DNA of 39,090 nucleotides from an uncultured Oscillospiraceae bacterium (GCA_910579725.1 CAJTUD010000002.1:63829-102918), one strand, 5' to 3'; shown: positions 15,573-23,957, counted from the stretch's first letter. Numbers and translations are program-made. Notes: generated from the letters alone by a model not told the origin.

Positions 15573-18203
15573 TCAGGAGCCCATCGCAGCGGCGGACTGG
15601 TCAAGCTGGGCAATGAGGGCCCGGAGCTTCTCTGCCTGATCCCGCTGGCTCTGAACGATGTGAGCGGGAGCCTTGGAGGTGAATGCCTCGTTGTTCAGCT
15701 TGGCCTCAATGCCTTTGAGGTGGCCCTCGGCTTTGGCCTTCTCCTTGGCGATGCGCTCAAGCTCCTGGGCGATGTCCACCAACTCCGCCAGAGGCATGAA
15801 GGCCCGGGCGGCGTGAGTGATGACCTCCACCATGCCCTGGGCGGTGGGGGCAGCATCCGCTATATGGACCTCGCCGGCTCCCGCCAGACGCTGGAAGAAG
15901 GGTGCACCTGCGGTGAAGGTCTCCCGGCGGTCCGTGACCACGGTGAGCTGAACCTTCCGGCCGGGGGCCACGTTCATCTCCGCCCGGCGGGCCCGGATGG
16001 CGCGGATGAGATCCATGATCTCCTCCATGGCGGTTTCCTGATTGGGATAGGCAAATTTTTCATCGTAGACTGGCCATGCAGTCTTCATTAGGAATTCACT
16101 CTCCTCGCCGGGAACATGGGGCAGAGCCTGATAAATTTCTTCGGTGATGAAGGGCATGAAGGGATGGAGGAGTTTGAGAAGCTGAATGAGCACATAGCAG
16201 AGGACGTTCTGAGCGGCTTCCGCACCCTCGCCCTGCATCCGGGACTTGGTCAGCTCAATATACCAGTCGCAGTATGTGTCCCAGATGAAGTCGTAGACCT
16301 TGGCGGAGGCCACGCCCAGTTCGTAGGCGTCCAGGTTTTCCGTCACTTCCCCGACAAGGGTGTTCAGCTTGGAGAGGACCCATTTGTCCTCCAGCGCCAG
16401 CTCCTCGGGAAGCTTCACCTGATCGATGGTCAGGTTCATCATCACAAAGCGGCTGGCATTCCAGATTTTGTTGGCGAAGTTGCGCATGGCCTCGCACTTC
16501 TCCACATAGAAACGCATGTCATTGCCGGGGCTGTTTCCGGTGATGAGGTTGAAGCGCAGGGCATCTGCGCCGTATTTGTCCGCGATCTCCAGAGGATCGA
16601 TACCGTTGCCCAGGGATTTGGACATCTTCCGGCCCTTGTCGTCCCGGACCAGACCATGCATCAGCACCTTCTCGAAGGGGTACTTCTTCATCTGCTCGCA
16701 GCCGGAGAAGATCATCCGGGCCACCCAGAAGAAGATAATATCATAACCCGTGACCAGGACGGAGGTGGGATAAAAGTAGTCCAGCTCCGGAGTCTTGTCC
16801 GGCCAGCCCAGGGTGGAGAAGGGCCACAGCGCCGAGCTGAACCAGGTGTCCAGCACGTCGGGGTCCCGCTCGATGTTTGCGCTGCCGCACTTGGCGCAGC
16901 AGGTGGGGTCGGCGCGATCCACGGTGATGTGGCCGCAGCCGGCGCAGGTCCAGGCGGGGATTTGGTGGCCCCACCAGAGCTGACGGGAAATACACCAATC
17001 GTGGACGTTCTCCATCCAGTTGGTGTATGTCTTGGAAAAACGCTCGGGGATAAATTTCACTTCCCCCTCGTTCACAACCCGCAGGGCTTCCTCCGCCAGA
17101 GGAGCCATCTTCACAAACCACTGAGCGGAAATGAGCGGTTCCACATCATTTTTGCAGCGGTAGCAGGTACCTACATTGTGGCTGTAGTCCTCGGTCCTGA
17201 CCAGATATCCCTGCTCCTCCAGGTCCTTGACCAGGGCTTTGCGGCACTCGTAGCGGTCCATACCGCTGTAGGGACCGCCGTTTTCATTGATTTTTCCGTC
17301 GTCTCCGATGACGCGAATGGTTTCCAGATTGTGGCGCAGTCCCACCTCGAAGTCATTGGGATCGTGGGCAGGAGTCATCTTCACCGCGCCGGTGCCGAAA
17401 CCCAGTTCCACATACTCGTCAGCCACAATAGGAATTTCCCGGTTCATGATGGGCAGAATACAGGTCCTCCCCACCAGGTGCTTGAAGCGCTCGTCCTCAG
17501 GATTCACCGCTACACCGGTATCCCCCATCATGGTCTCAGGACGGGTAGTAGCCACTACCAGATCGCCGGATCCGTCGGAAAGAGGGTAGCGGATATGCCA
17601 GAGGTGGCCGGGCTTATCCACGTACTCCACTTCCGCATCGGAAAGGGCGGTGGCACAGTGGGGGCACCAGTTGATGATCCGGCTGCCCTTGTAAATGAGG
17701 CCCTTGTCGTAGAGTTCACAGAAGGTCTCCCTGACGGCGCGAGAGAGCCCTTCGTCCATAGTGAATCGGGAGCGGTCCCAGTCGCAGGATGCGCCCAGCT
17801 TCCGCTGCTGCTCCACGATGCGGCCACCGTACTTGTGTTTCCAGTCCCACACCCGCTCCAGAAACTTCTCCCGGCCCAGATCGTATCTTGTCAGGCCCTC
17901 GTTTTTGCGCAGCTCCTCCTCCACCTTGATCTGGGTGGCGATGCCAGCATGGTCCGTACCGGGCATCCAGAGGGCTTCATAGCCCTGCATCCTCTTGTAG
18001 CGGGTGAGAATGTCCTGCAAGGTGCAGTCCATGGCGTGCCCCATGTGGAGCTGGCCGGTAACGTTGGGGGGCGGCATAACGATAGAAAAGGGCTTCTTGT
18101 CAGGGTTGGGGGCCGCTTTGAAGCAGCCCGCGTCCAGCCAGGATTGGTAGATTTTCCCTTCCACCTCCTGGGGTTCATAGGTCTTTGGCAGTTCTTTCTT
18201 CAT
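15573..18203 (-). CDS. valS: Valyl-tRNA synthetase
   Basis: Class I synthetase charging tRNA-Val and hydrolysing mischarged threonine. 876 residues, the normal bacterial length. The HIGH motif is HMGH in PPPNVTGQLHMGHAMD (about 43-58), the CP1 editing domain is at about 190-340 (VATTRPETMMGDTGVAV), KMSKS lies in GRKMSKSLGNGIDP (about 525-538), and the anticodon-binding region is followed by a C-terminal coiled coil (AQELERIAKEKAKAEGHL). A zinc-knuckle-like CAGCGH...CCAKCG is at about 419-441. ATG at 18203 follows AAGGAGAATACC. The gene overlaps the upstream membrane-protein gene by 29 bases and is the third gene behind a valine T-box. Confidence 0.98.
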   Translation of the reverse strand: MKKELPKTYEPQEVEGKIYQSWLDAGCFKAAPNPDKKPFSIVMPPPNVTGQLHMGHAMDCTLQDILTRYKRMQGYEALWMPGTDHAGIATQIKVEEELRKNEGLTRYDLGREKFLERVWDWKHKYGGRIVEQQRKLGASCDWDRSRFTMDEGLSRAVRETFCELYDKGLIYKGSRIINWCPHCATALSDAEVEYVDKPGHLWHIRYPLSDGSGDLVVATTRPETMMGDTGVAVNPEDERFKHLVGRTCILPIMNREIPIVADEYVELGFGTGAVKMTPAHDPNDFEVGLRHNLETIRVIGDDGKINENGGPYSGMDRYECRKALVKDLEEQGYLVRTEDYSHNVGTCYRCKNDVEPLISAQWFVKMAPLAEEALRVVNEGEVKFIPERFSKTYTNWMENVHDWCISRQLWWGHQIPAWTCAGCGHITVDRADPTCCAKCGSANIERDPDVLDTWFSSALWPFSTLGWPDKTPELDYFYPTSVLVTGYDIIFFWVARMIFSGCEQMKKYPFEKVLMHGLVRDDKGRKMSKSLGNGIDPLEIADKYGADALRFNLITGNSPGNDMRFYVEKCEAMRNFANKIWNASRFVMMNLTIDQVKLPEELALEDKWVLSKLNTLVGEVTENLDAYELGVASAKVYDFIWDTYCDWYIELTKSRMQGEGAEAAQNVLCYVLIQLLKLLHPFMPFITEEIYQALPHVPGEESEFLMKTAWPVYDEKFAYPNQETAMEEIMDLIRAIRARRAEMNVAPGRKVQLTVVTDRRETFTAGAPFFQRLAGAGEVHIADAAPTAQGMVEVITHAARAFMPLAELVDIAQELERIAKEKAKAEGHLKGIEAKLNNEAFTSKAPAHIVQSQRDQAEKLRALIAQLDQSAAAMGS

Positions 18204-18870
18204 GGTATTCTCCTTTACCTTGTGTCATCATTGATGTTGCTATTTTTTCCCGGAGATAGGGCTCAAATTCCGCCTCATCTCCTGCGGTCAGGTCCTTTCT
18301 TTGCAGCAGGATGGCCTGTTCTCCGCCGTAAAGCAGCAGCCAGAGCCGCTCTGTCTCAAAAATGGCGGTCATTTCACCGTAGGGAACCGTGTCTTCCTTT
18401 TCTCCCGCAAGGACGGAGAGGCCCGTTTCATCAAAGCGCAGCTCCGTACAGTTCTCCGGAAGGTTCCAATCGATGCTCCGCCGCTGGGAGAGCATGCGGA
18501 CCGCTTCCTGATGGCAGGAGACAGGCAGTGCCGGGATTCTTTTTTTCCGTGTAAGGCAAAATTCTATGACGCCGGAGAAAATCCCTATAATGCCCGCAGC
18601 GATGAGGGCTGGCGTTCTGGGTTCCAACAGGCCTGGTATCAGAACGAATATTCCCATAGAGGTCAATAGAACACCATAGACACGGTATCTTACCCGACGC
18701 GTCTCCCGGCCGGGGCCCTTGGCGGCATAGGCGTTGAGATTGTCAATGGCCTTCCACAGCCCCGGAATGGCTTCACGGCTGCGGATCTCCAAGCGCCGGG
18801 CCAGAAGCCGGGTGGTTTCTTCTTCCAGAGAGGGATCGTCATAGCGGCTGATGCGAAAAACAAACTCCAT
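18175..18870 (-). CDS. YcxB-like membrane protein (second copy)
   Basis: 231 residues. A cytoplasmic N-terminus (MEFVFRISRYDDPSLEEET) leads to two membrane helices (about 67-85 and 88-108: VYGVLLTSMGIFVLIPGLL and ALIAAGIIGIFSGVIEFCL). A C-terminal soluble YcxB-like domain follows (about 135-215: TELRFDETGLSVLAGE, then YGEMTAIFETERLWLLLYGG). Function unknown; such domains resemble small PH-like folds on the cytoplasmic side. It starts 15 bases after the first copy ends and overlaps valS by 29 bases, so all are one transcript under the valine T-box. Confidence 0.8.
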   Translation of the reverse strand: MEFVFRISRYDDPSLEEETTRLLARRLEIRSREAIPGLWKAIDNLNAYAAKGPGRETRRVRYRVYGVLLTSMGIFVLIPGLLEPRTPALIAAGIIGIFSGVIEFCLTRKKRIPALPVSCHQEAVRMLSQRRSIDWNLPENCTELRFDETGLSVLAGEKEDTVPYGEMTAIFETERLWLLLYGGEQAILLQRKDLTAGDEAEFEPYLREKIATSMMTQGKGEYHEERTAKDL

Positions 18871-18885
18871 AATTCCCCTCTCCTG

Positions 18886-19398
18886 TCAGATATTCCGCAC
18901 TGTCAGCCCGGTCTTCCGGCTGATGAACTCCCGGAAGGCCATGGCCGTACCCTTGGTGAAGCCCTCCTTGCGGTAAATCTGGCCCAGGTTGCGGTCGAGA
19001 TAAAACAGAAAGTATTCCGGCGTCTCGCAAATCATTTGAATCTGGTCATAGGTGAAGCGGCTGCCAGCCGCCTTGCTAGCGTGGGTGTAATCCTCAGGGC
19101 CGAAGGCGGCAGTAACCTCCCGGGCATCGGGCAAGATGTGTTTCGCACGAAATCTCCCGTTCAGCCGGTCCTCCCAGACGACGATAACCAGCAGGAACAG
19201 CGCCAGCGCACCGTTGAGCCACCACCGGCTGTCTCCCACTCGGAAGGATATCCAAGCGAAAAAGACATTCAGTGCAATAATCAATACAGCCACTGTACGA
19301 ACCATTCGGTTTCTGTTCCTCCGCATGGTTTTCCTGGCTCCTTTGGACAGGGCGGCCAGCTCTTTGCTGCCGATTACGGTCTGATTGACAAATTCCAT
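18886..19398 (-). CDS. YcxB-like membrane protein (first gene of the T-box operon)
   Basis: 170 residues. The N-terminus is basic (KGARKTMRRNRNRM). Two membrane helices lie at about 33-51 (RTVAVLIIALNVFFAWISF) and 60-76 (WLNGALALFLLVIVVW). The C-terminal YcxB-like domain (about 90-165) has EVTAAFGPEDY and YDQIQMICETPEYFLFYLD. ATG at 19398 follows the SD GGAGGTGATCTGA directly behind the T-box terminator. It shares its architecture with the next gene, so the pair is probably an old tandem duplication. Why membrane proteins of unknown role precede valS in a valine-sensing operon is not obvious. Confidence 0.8.
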   Translation of the reverse strand: MEFVNQTVIGSKELAALSKGARKTMRRNRNRMVRTVAVLIIALNVFFAWISFRVGDSRWWLNGALALFLLVIVVWEDRLNGRFRAKHILPDAREVTAAFGPEDYTHASKAAGSRFTYDQIQMICETPEYFLFYLDRNLGQIYRKEGFTKGTAMAFREFISRKTGLTVRNI

Positions 19399-19410
19399 TC
19401 AGATCACCTC

Positions 19411-19653
19411 CTGCAATAAAATACGCCCCGGACCAGAAAGTCCAGGGCGAATAGCAAAATCCGCGGTACCACCTGAATTCCCCCGGCCAGACCGGGGACA
19501 CTCCGCCTCTGTAACGGGAGGACCCGCCTCCCCTTACCTGTTCGGGGGCGAAGCTCCAGAGCGACTTCGGTTCACGCTTCACAGGGCCTTACACCTCCCG
19601 GCCCCTCTCTATGCATCCACAGTGAACATACTGATCTCTTTCACAGCCTTTTC
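19411..19653 (-). ncRNA. T-box leader with valine (GUC) specifier
   Basis: The minus strand carries the T-box sequence AGGTGGTACCGCGG (19474-19461), followed by an intrinsic terminator: CGCCC..GGAC pairs with GGTCC.GGGGCG, then TATTTTATT (19450-19411). Stem I opens with GAGATCAGTATG, and its 3' side reads GTGAACCGAAGTCGC. The GTC (19565-19563) in the GAA-GTC-G context is the expected specifier position, a valine codon, which agrees with valS downstream. Uncharged tRNA-Val would stabilise the antiterminator and allow transcription of the two YcxB-like genes, valS and the kinase gene. Confidence 0.92.
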
Positions 19654-19659
19654 AAATAC

Positions 19660-19688
19660 AGTATACTCAACCGGAGCCGGTTTGTCAA
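19660..19688 (-). promoter_or_regulatory. Promoter of the T-box/valS operon
   Basis: TTGACA (19688-19683), 17-bp spacer, TATACT (19665-19660) on the minus strand. Confidence 0.88.
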
Positions 19689-19722
19689 GTGCCTGGAGGC
19701 GGATTTTCCCGAACGGACGCAA

Positions 19723-19750
19723 TACCCCGAAGGCTCTCGCCTCCGGGGTA
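19723..19750 (-). terminator. Hairpin after the SLH surface-protein gene
   Basis: TACCCCG..GGC pairs with GCC..CGGGGTA (one mismatch, TCTC loop), 35 bases past the stop. There is no clear T-tract, so it may be only partly terminating. It separates the gene from the T-box promoter. Confidence 0.5.
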
Positions 19751-19784
19751 CTGCTGTGTCTGGGATTGGGACACCTGCCCCGGG

Positions 19785-22700
19785 TTATTCTGCCGCAGGG
19801 TCTGCCGTACTGCCGCCGCTGGCCCACTCCGTTTCCAGAGCCTTCCAGTCCCGGGACGGCAGGAGTTCCGTCCACATTTCCACCAGAGCTTCGTCGCGCT
19901 CATAGGCGTGCTCATTGGTGGCCTCCTGAACTGCCTCATAGTACCATGCATCTTCCGGATTGTCGGTCCACCGCTTCATTTCGGAAAGCATGTGGTCCCT
20001 GTCGGGAGTCCGGTCCAGCATGCGGTTGACGATGGTCATGACTTCCGCACGTGTGATGGGCTCGTCAGGGCGGAACTTGCTGCCGCTGCCAGTAATCCAG
20101 CCGGCCTTGGCGGCCAGACGGATTTCCCTGGCGGCCCAGTGGTCCGCCGTGTCGGCGAAATCACCCTTGCCGTCGTCCACATGGGATTCGTCCAGAAAAC
20201 GTGCGGCAATAACCGCAAACTCCCCACGGGTGATGGGGGCGTTGGGATCAAACTTTGTCCCATCCCCCCGGCCCTTCAGCGCTCCGGCGCTGGCGCAGGT
20301 GGAGATGGCGTTGTTATACCAGCCGCCTGCGCTCACATCCGTGAAATCGTTGACGGTGGACCAGTTGGCAGCGCGGTATTCATCCGTCATCAAACGGAAG
20401 AAGATGGTCGCCGCCTCCGCGCGGCTGATGTTGTTCAGCGGGCGGACGGTGCCGTCCTCGTAACCGATGACATAGGCAAAGTGATCCGTGTCATTCAGGC
20501 CTGTGGCTCCGGCCAGAGGCACCTCTTCGTCTGTGATGGTAATCATGTCGTCTCCTTCTGCCAACGGTGTCTGATTGTCTGGAATAATCGTTGGCGCATC
20601 AGGCTCAACAGGATCCGGGAGCTCTGGAAATACCGGGAACTCCGGCAGCGCAGGAATTTCCGGAACGTTTGGAAGCCACTGCGCCGTGTAGACCGCATCG
20701 CCGCTGACAGTTGCTGTGACGGCCGGACTCCAGCCGGTAAAGGTATATCCCTCGCGGTAGAGCGTACCTGCAAACGCAGGCGTCGCGGTTCCAGCAGCAA
20801 GATCGCGGTAGGTCTGGTCCGCAAAGACCGTCTCACCGGGAACGCCATCAGTATACGTAACGATGTAAACCGCGTCACGATGCAGCCAGGGAGAAGCGAC
20901 GGTGTTCACGGCCGCTCCGCCGTTGACAGCCAGCGCAGCCTCGCCGCTGTTGACCGGGAAGTCTCCGGAGGGATAACCCCCATCGACCGGATTCAGATGG
21001 AGCCGGTACCGCAGCGTATGAGCGGCAAATGTCTCGCTGCCAGCAATCCAGGTGACGAAGGTCCTGCCGTCCGCTCTGCTGATTTCCAGGGTTGTGCCCG
21101 CAGAGGGCACAATGGATTCCTCGTCCAGCGTAAAGGCCGGATTGATCTCCCACGTCATAGTGTAGCGCTTCAGCGCGTAATAGATCGCGTCGTTGACGGC
21201 GGTGCTGAACGAGTCCGTATCATTTGCCGTAAAAAATTTCCCCTCTGTGCAGATGCTCTCCATCACGGCAGAGGCGGAGGCGTATTCTTCTACGGGTATG
21301 GACTGGAGCACCGCGTAGATCTGCGCTCCGGCTTCCTTGATTCGGGCCGCTTCCGCAATGCCGTCATTTTTGTTGGGCTGGCCGTCGGAGATAAAGATAA
21401 CCGTGGTGTTCCGTCCAGCAGAACGGTTTGCCGCCACCATATCCAATGCTTTGCTCAGGCCAAGGCTGTAGTCGGTATTTTCCGGGTAGGGCGCCGCGCC
21501 TGTGATATACCCCTCCGCAGCTGCGATATCGCTTGTAAACCCACCGGAGGTGAAAGTGCTGCCCGAACTTCCCCCGAAGCTTGTGCCGTCCGGGAGAATC
21601 TTGATGGGGTCGACTTCGCCGCCAAAGCCGGCAAACGCAACCTGACAGTCATATTCTTCTGCGCTCAGCAGGTTTCGGCTTACATCCAGCAACTTTGACT
21701 GCATATTGTAGAATTTGGCATCCAGAGTACTGCTGTCCCCCTGCTCACTCATAGAGTTGGAGCAGTCCATGACAAACAGGAAATCCATCTGCCGCGCCTC
21801 GGTATAGTATGCCTTGAACTGCACATCGGCGGCTGTCGCGCCGCTGTCATGCCACCGGGCTTCCTCGGTAATCTGGGTTGCCATTAATCCCGCCGCAGAG
21901 TTGCCGCTGCCAGTCTGGCTGGAGGTCCAGCCATCGGGAGCGATTTCTTCCACCGGTTTCGGAGGCTCCAGCGCAAATCTGCCGGAAAGAATTCCTTCCA
22001 TGCGTTCCTTCCAGCCGTCCAGTATGTGAGTGAAGGTGTTGCTGTGCCCCAGGACGGTGTCCGCAGGAAGATTTACAAGACGGTATGTCCCGCCGGTGTC
22101 TGAAAACGCGTGCTCCGCAACACACGTTACAGAGGAGAGATCCACTTCACCATTGATTTCTGCCTTTACAAACGCGTAACGTCCAACGCCCATATTGCGT
22201 AAGCTCAGGCTGTCAATGCCGCTGTCTTCGAACACGTATGGCTCAAGTTCCGTGTTGACCAGCGTTACGCTGGACAGTGCGGGATTCCGGCGAAACGCCT
22301 CGCCGACGACGAAGGAATTCTCAACCGTGATGACGGCGTTGGGAGCGAATGCGGCACTGAACGCAAACTGACTCACACCGGCGTTTGTCACGGACAGCGT
22401 CTCAATACACCGGGCGTCTGCAAACGCAAAGCTTGATACTTCGATTCGCTCGGATTCACTGCTTCCGGTTATGACCACATGTTTTATTGCACCAGGATTC
22501 TTCCCCAGATAAGAGAATTGTGGATAAGAGGTGTTCACAATGGCAGTGTCTATGCCGTTGACAAGAAGACGTCCGCTGAAATATCCGCTGCCGGTTATGG
22601 TGAGAACACCGCCGTCAAGGGTCAGCTGGATGCCCGGGTCTGCGGATGTGATGACGTCGTCCTGAAGCGTAGCTTTCAGCTCCTTGTACTCCTCTTCCAT

Positions 22701-23282
22701 CTTCCAGACAGAATCAAATACATCCAGACAGAATCCATAGAAGTACTCTACAGCTTCCTCATCCCCATAAAAGTCTGTCTCAAACAGGTCGTTGCAGAAA
22801 TTGATCAACTCTTCTGCCCTCGCCATATTATCCAAATTAATTGGTCGAAGTGCACAGAGTTGACTGGCCGCATCCATATAACGCTTTATCATATCCGGAA
22901 TACCATCATTCTGGATCATCTGTAAACTACCGCTATTTACCGCATACACTTGGTCGGATTCAGCCTCTGCGCTGTCAGTTCCAGCGCCGTTGTCTGGCAT
23001 TCCGCCGGTTGAGACGCCGGTTTCGCCTGTCGGGATGGTTTCATTCCCGTCATTCTCAGCAGCAGAGTCCATTGCCGCCATGTTTTCTTCCGGAGAGAGG
23101 GATATTTCCGGAGTGCCGGATTCCTCCAAGGGCGCAGTCGTCTCCAGCAGCGCGATTTCCTCCGGAAGCGTCTCCGGAGATTCCTCCGCCTCGAAGGCGG
23201 CGGCCTGCGCAAAGCTTGCGCACAGCGCAAGCGACAGGAACAGCGCAAGCAGCCGCCTGCTTTGTTTTATCAGCTTTTTCAT
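19785..23282 (-). CDS. Secreted SLH-anchored surface protein with vWA domain (adhesin-like)
   Basis: 1165 residues. A signal peptide (KKLIKQSRRLLALFLSLALC, cleavage near AQAA at about 27) precedes an acidic linker and a helical region (about 90-200). BspA-like leucine-rich repeats follow (about 210-420; IKHVVITGSSES, VSQFAFSAAFAPN). A von Willebrand A domain (about 490-700) carries the MIDAS motif DCSNS in FLFVMDCSNSM (about 500). An InlB/Listeria-Bacteroides repeat (about 840-868; YREGYTFTGWSPAV), a proline-rich spacer (PEIPALPEFPVFPELPDP) and three SLH domains (about 930-1105; ITRGEFAVIAARF, ITRAEVMTIVNRML) complete it. SLH domains bind pyruvylated cell-wall polymer. ATG at 23282 follows AAAGGATA. 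Expression looks controlled by tandem c-di-GMP riboswitches and an invertible promoter upstream. Confidence 0.93.
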   Translation of the reverse strand: MKKLIKQSRRLLALFLSLALCASFAQAAAFEAEESPETLPEEIALLETTAPLEESGTPEISLSPEENMAAMDSAAENDGNETIPTGETGVSTGGMPDNGAGTDSAEAESDQVYAVNSGSLQMIQNDGIPDMIKRYMDAASQLCALRPINLDNMARAEELINFCNDLFETDFYGDEEAVEYFYGFCLDVFDSVWKMEEEYKELKATLQDDVITSADPGIQLTLDGGVLTITGSGYFSGRLLVNGIDTAIVNTSYPQFSYLGKNPGAIKHVVITGSSESERIEVSSFAFADARCIETLSVTNAGVSQFAFSAAFAPNAVITVENSFVVGEAFRRNPALSSVTLVNTELEPYVFEDSGIDSLSLRNMGVGRYAFVKAEINGEVDLSSVTCVAEHAFSDTGGTYRLVNLPADTVLGHSNTFTHILDGWKERMEGILSGRFALEPPKPVEEIAPDGWTSSQTGSGNSAAGLMATQITEEARWHDSGATAADVQFKAYYTEARQMDFLFVMDCSNSMSEQGDSSTLDAKFYNMQSKLLDVSRNLLSAEEYDCQVAFAGFGGEVDPIKILPDGTSFGGSSGSTFTSGGFTSDIAAAEGYITGAAPYPENTDYSLGLSKALDMVAANRSAGRNTTVIFISDGQPNKNDGIAEAARIKEAGAQIYAVLQSIPVEEYASASAVMESICTEGKFFTANDTDSFSTAVNDAIYYALKRYTMTWEINPAFTLDEESIVPSAGTTLEISRADGRTFVTWIAGSETFAAHTLRYRLHLNPVDGGYPSGDFPVNSGEAALAVNGGAAVNTVASPWLHRDAVYIVTYTDGVPGETVFADQTYRDLAAGTATPAFAGTLYREGYTFTGWSPAVTATVSGDAVYTAQWLPNVPEIPALPEFPVFPELPDPVEPDAPTIIPDNQTPLAEGDDMITITDEEVPLAGATGLNDTDHFAYVIGYEDGTVRPLNNISRAEAATIFFRLMTDEYRAANWSTVNDFTDVSAGGWYNNAISTCASAGALKGRGDGTKFDPNAPITRGEFAVIAARFLDESHVDDGKGDFADTADHWAAREIRLAAKAGWITGSGSKFRPDEPITRAEVMTIVNRMLDRTPDRDHMLSEMKRWTDNPEDAWYYEAVQEATNEHAYERDEALVEMWTELLPSRDWKALETEWASGGSTADPAAE

Positions 23283-23312
23283 ATTTTATCCTTTCTTTGC
23301 AGAAATTCGGAC

Positions 23313-23518
23313 GCAAAGTATCCGACAGCCGAACGAGCATAGCGCCCACCGGAGCAAACTCCATTATGTTCCGTTTCCGCCTGGCGGCGAAAACCGTACT
23401 TTATTTCCTTGTTCCTCCTCTTCCCTGCCAGACCCGCTTCACCGGATCTCCGTGGGAACTTTTTAAGCGCCGTAGCCTCTGGCTTTGCTGTCCCGACGTT
23501 TCCGCCGGTTTGCCGAAT
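23313..23518 (-). ncRNA. c-di-GMP-I (GEMM-I) riboswitch, second aptamer, with enlarged P3 arm
   Basis: Minus strand: GGCAAACCGGCGGAAACG (GNRA loop) then TCGGGACAGCAAAGCC and AGAGGCTACGGCGC. This repeats the first aptamer core with one extra base in GGGAC-A-GCAAAGCC. The expected 3' part of P3 is not adjacent. It reappears about 125 bases on as GCGCTATGCTCGTTCGGCTG (23350-23326 region), nearly identical to that part of aptamer 1, so the arm seems to carry an insertion. The 3' end lies beside a CTTTGC/GCAAAG hairpin and the Shine-Dalgarno of the surface-protein gene, which suggests translational control. Extent is inferred. Confidence 0.7.
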
Positions 23519-23607
23519 GCAGCCGAACGAGCATTGCGCGAACTGTGCGCGGCAGCCTCTGGCTTTGCGTCCCATCGTTTCCAATGGTTTGCCAATACGC
23601 CCTCCCG
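23515..23607 (-). ncRNA. c-di-GMP-I (GEMM-I) riboswitch, first aptamer
   Basis: Minus strand 23594-23562 contains GGCAAACCATTGGAAACG, then ATGGGACGCAAAGCC. This is the GEMM-I P2 arm with GAAA tetraloop and the invariant GCAAACC and GGGACGCAAAGCC segments, near-identical to the well-studied Vc2 aptamer. A P3 arm follows (GAGGCTGCCGCGC ... AATGCTCGTTCGGCTG). It is placed in tandem, almost back to back, with a second copy. Ligand assignment rests on the family signature. Confidence 0.88.
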
Positions 23608-23731
23608 GACTCCCGCTGCCGCGGGCGCATCCGGCAGCGGGCAGCTCCCACGGCGGATTTTCATGGGCCATGGCGCGTTCTCCTTTCTCACCAAATCTTC
23701 TGCGGCTTCAGAACTTTGCGAAAATCTGCCC

Positions 23732-23753
23732 TGTGGACTAAATTTCTCTTTTG
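23732..23753 (+). repeat. Left inverted repeat of the invertible element
   Basis: Begins TGTGGACT and ends with the 14-base core AAATTTCTCTTTTG. It differs from the complement of the right copy only at positions 4 and 8. Similarity continues loosely inward (ACCCGCA versus CCGCA). Confidence 0.8.
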
Positions 23754-23801
23754 ACCCGCAGCAGCCTGATTTCTGGAATTTTACAGAAAAATCGGGACAA
23801 A

Positions 23802-23868
23802 AAAGAGCGTGATATCCAAGGGCTGCGAAAAAATTTCATTCGCAGTCCCTGGGTTTTCATGCTCTTTT
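23802..23868 (-). terminator. Bidirectional terminator inside the invertible element
   Basis: Outer stem AAAAGAGC/GCTCTTTT and inner stem CCAGGGACTGCGA/TCGCAGCCCTTGG (one bulge). The minus side ends in six T (ACGCTCTTTTTTG), the plus side in GCTCTTTTCGG. In the present orientation it blocks minus-strand read-through from the recombinase gene into the riboswitch and SLH gene; after inversion it would insulate the switched promoter from upstream. Confidence 0.85.
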
Positions 23869-23917
23869 CGGTATTTCGCTGATTTTTAGATAATTGTCTT
23901 CCCTTATGGATAGGTTG

Positions 23918-23926
23918 TGCTATAAT
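23918..23926 (+). promoter_or_regulatory. Extended -10 promoter inside the invertible element
   Basis: TGCTATAAT (TGnTATAAT, perfect extended -10) at 23918-23926. No good -35 lies at the normal distance, as often with extended -10 promoters. Transcription starting near 23933 would cross the right repeat and run antisense through the recombinase gene. Confidence 0.65.
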
Positions 23927-23957
23927 GTTTCTTAACCAATATGTACCCTGATTGCGG

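Noticed and set aside
16116..18554. 812-codon plus-strand open frame opposite valS
   Set aside because: Exact antisense of a clear valS gene; the translation lacks domains. A GC-rich shadow frame.
19689..21698. 669-codon plus-strand frame opposite the SLH gene
   Set aside because: Antisense to SLH and vWA codons, and starts in the T-box promoter region.
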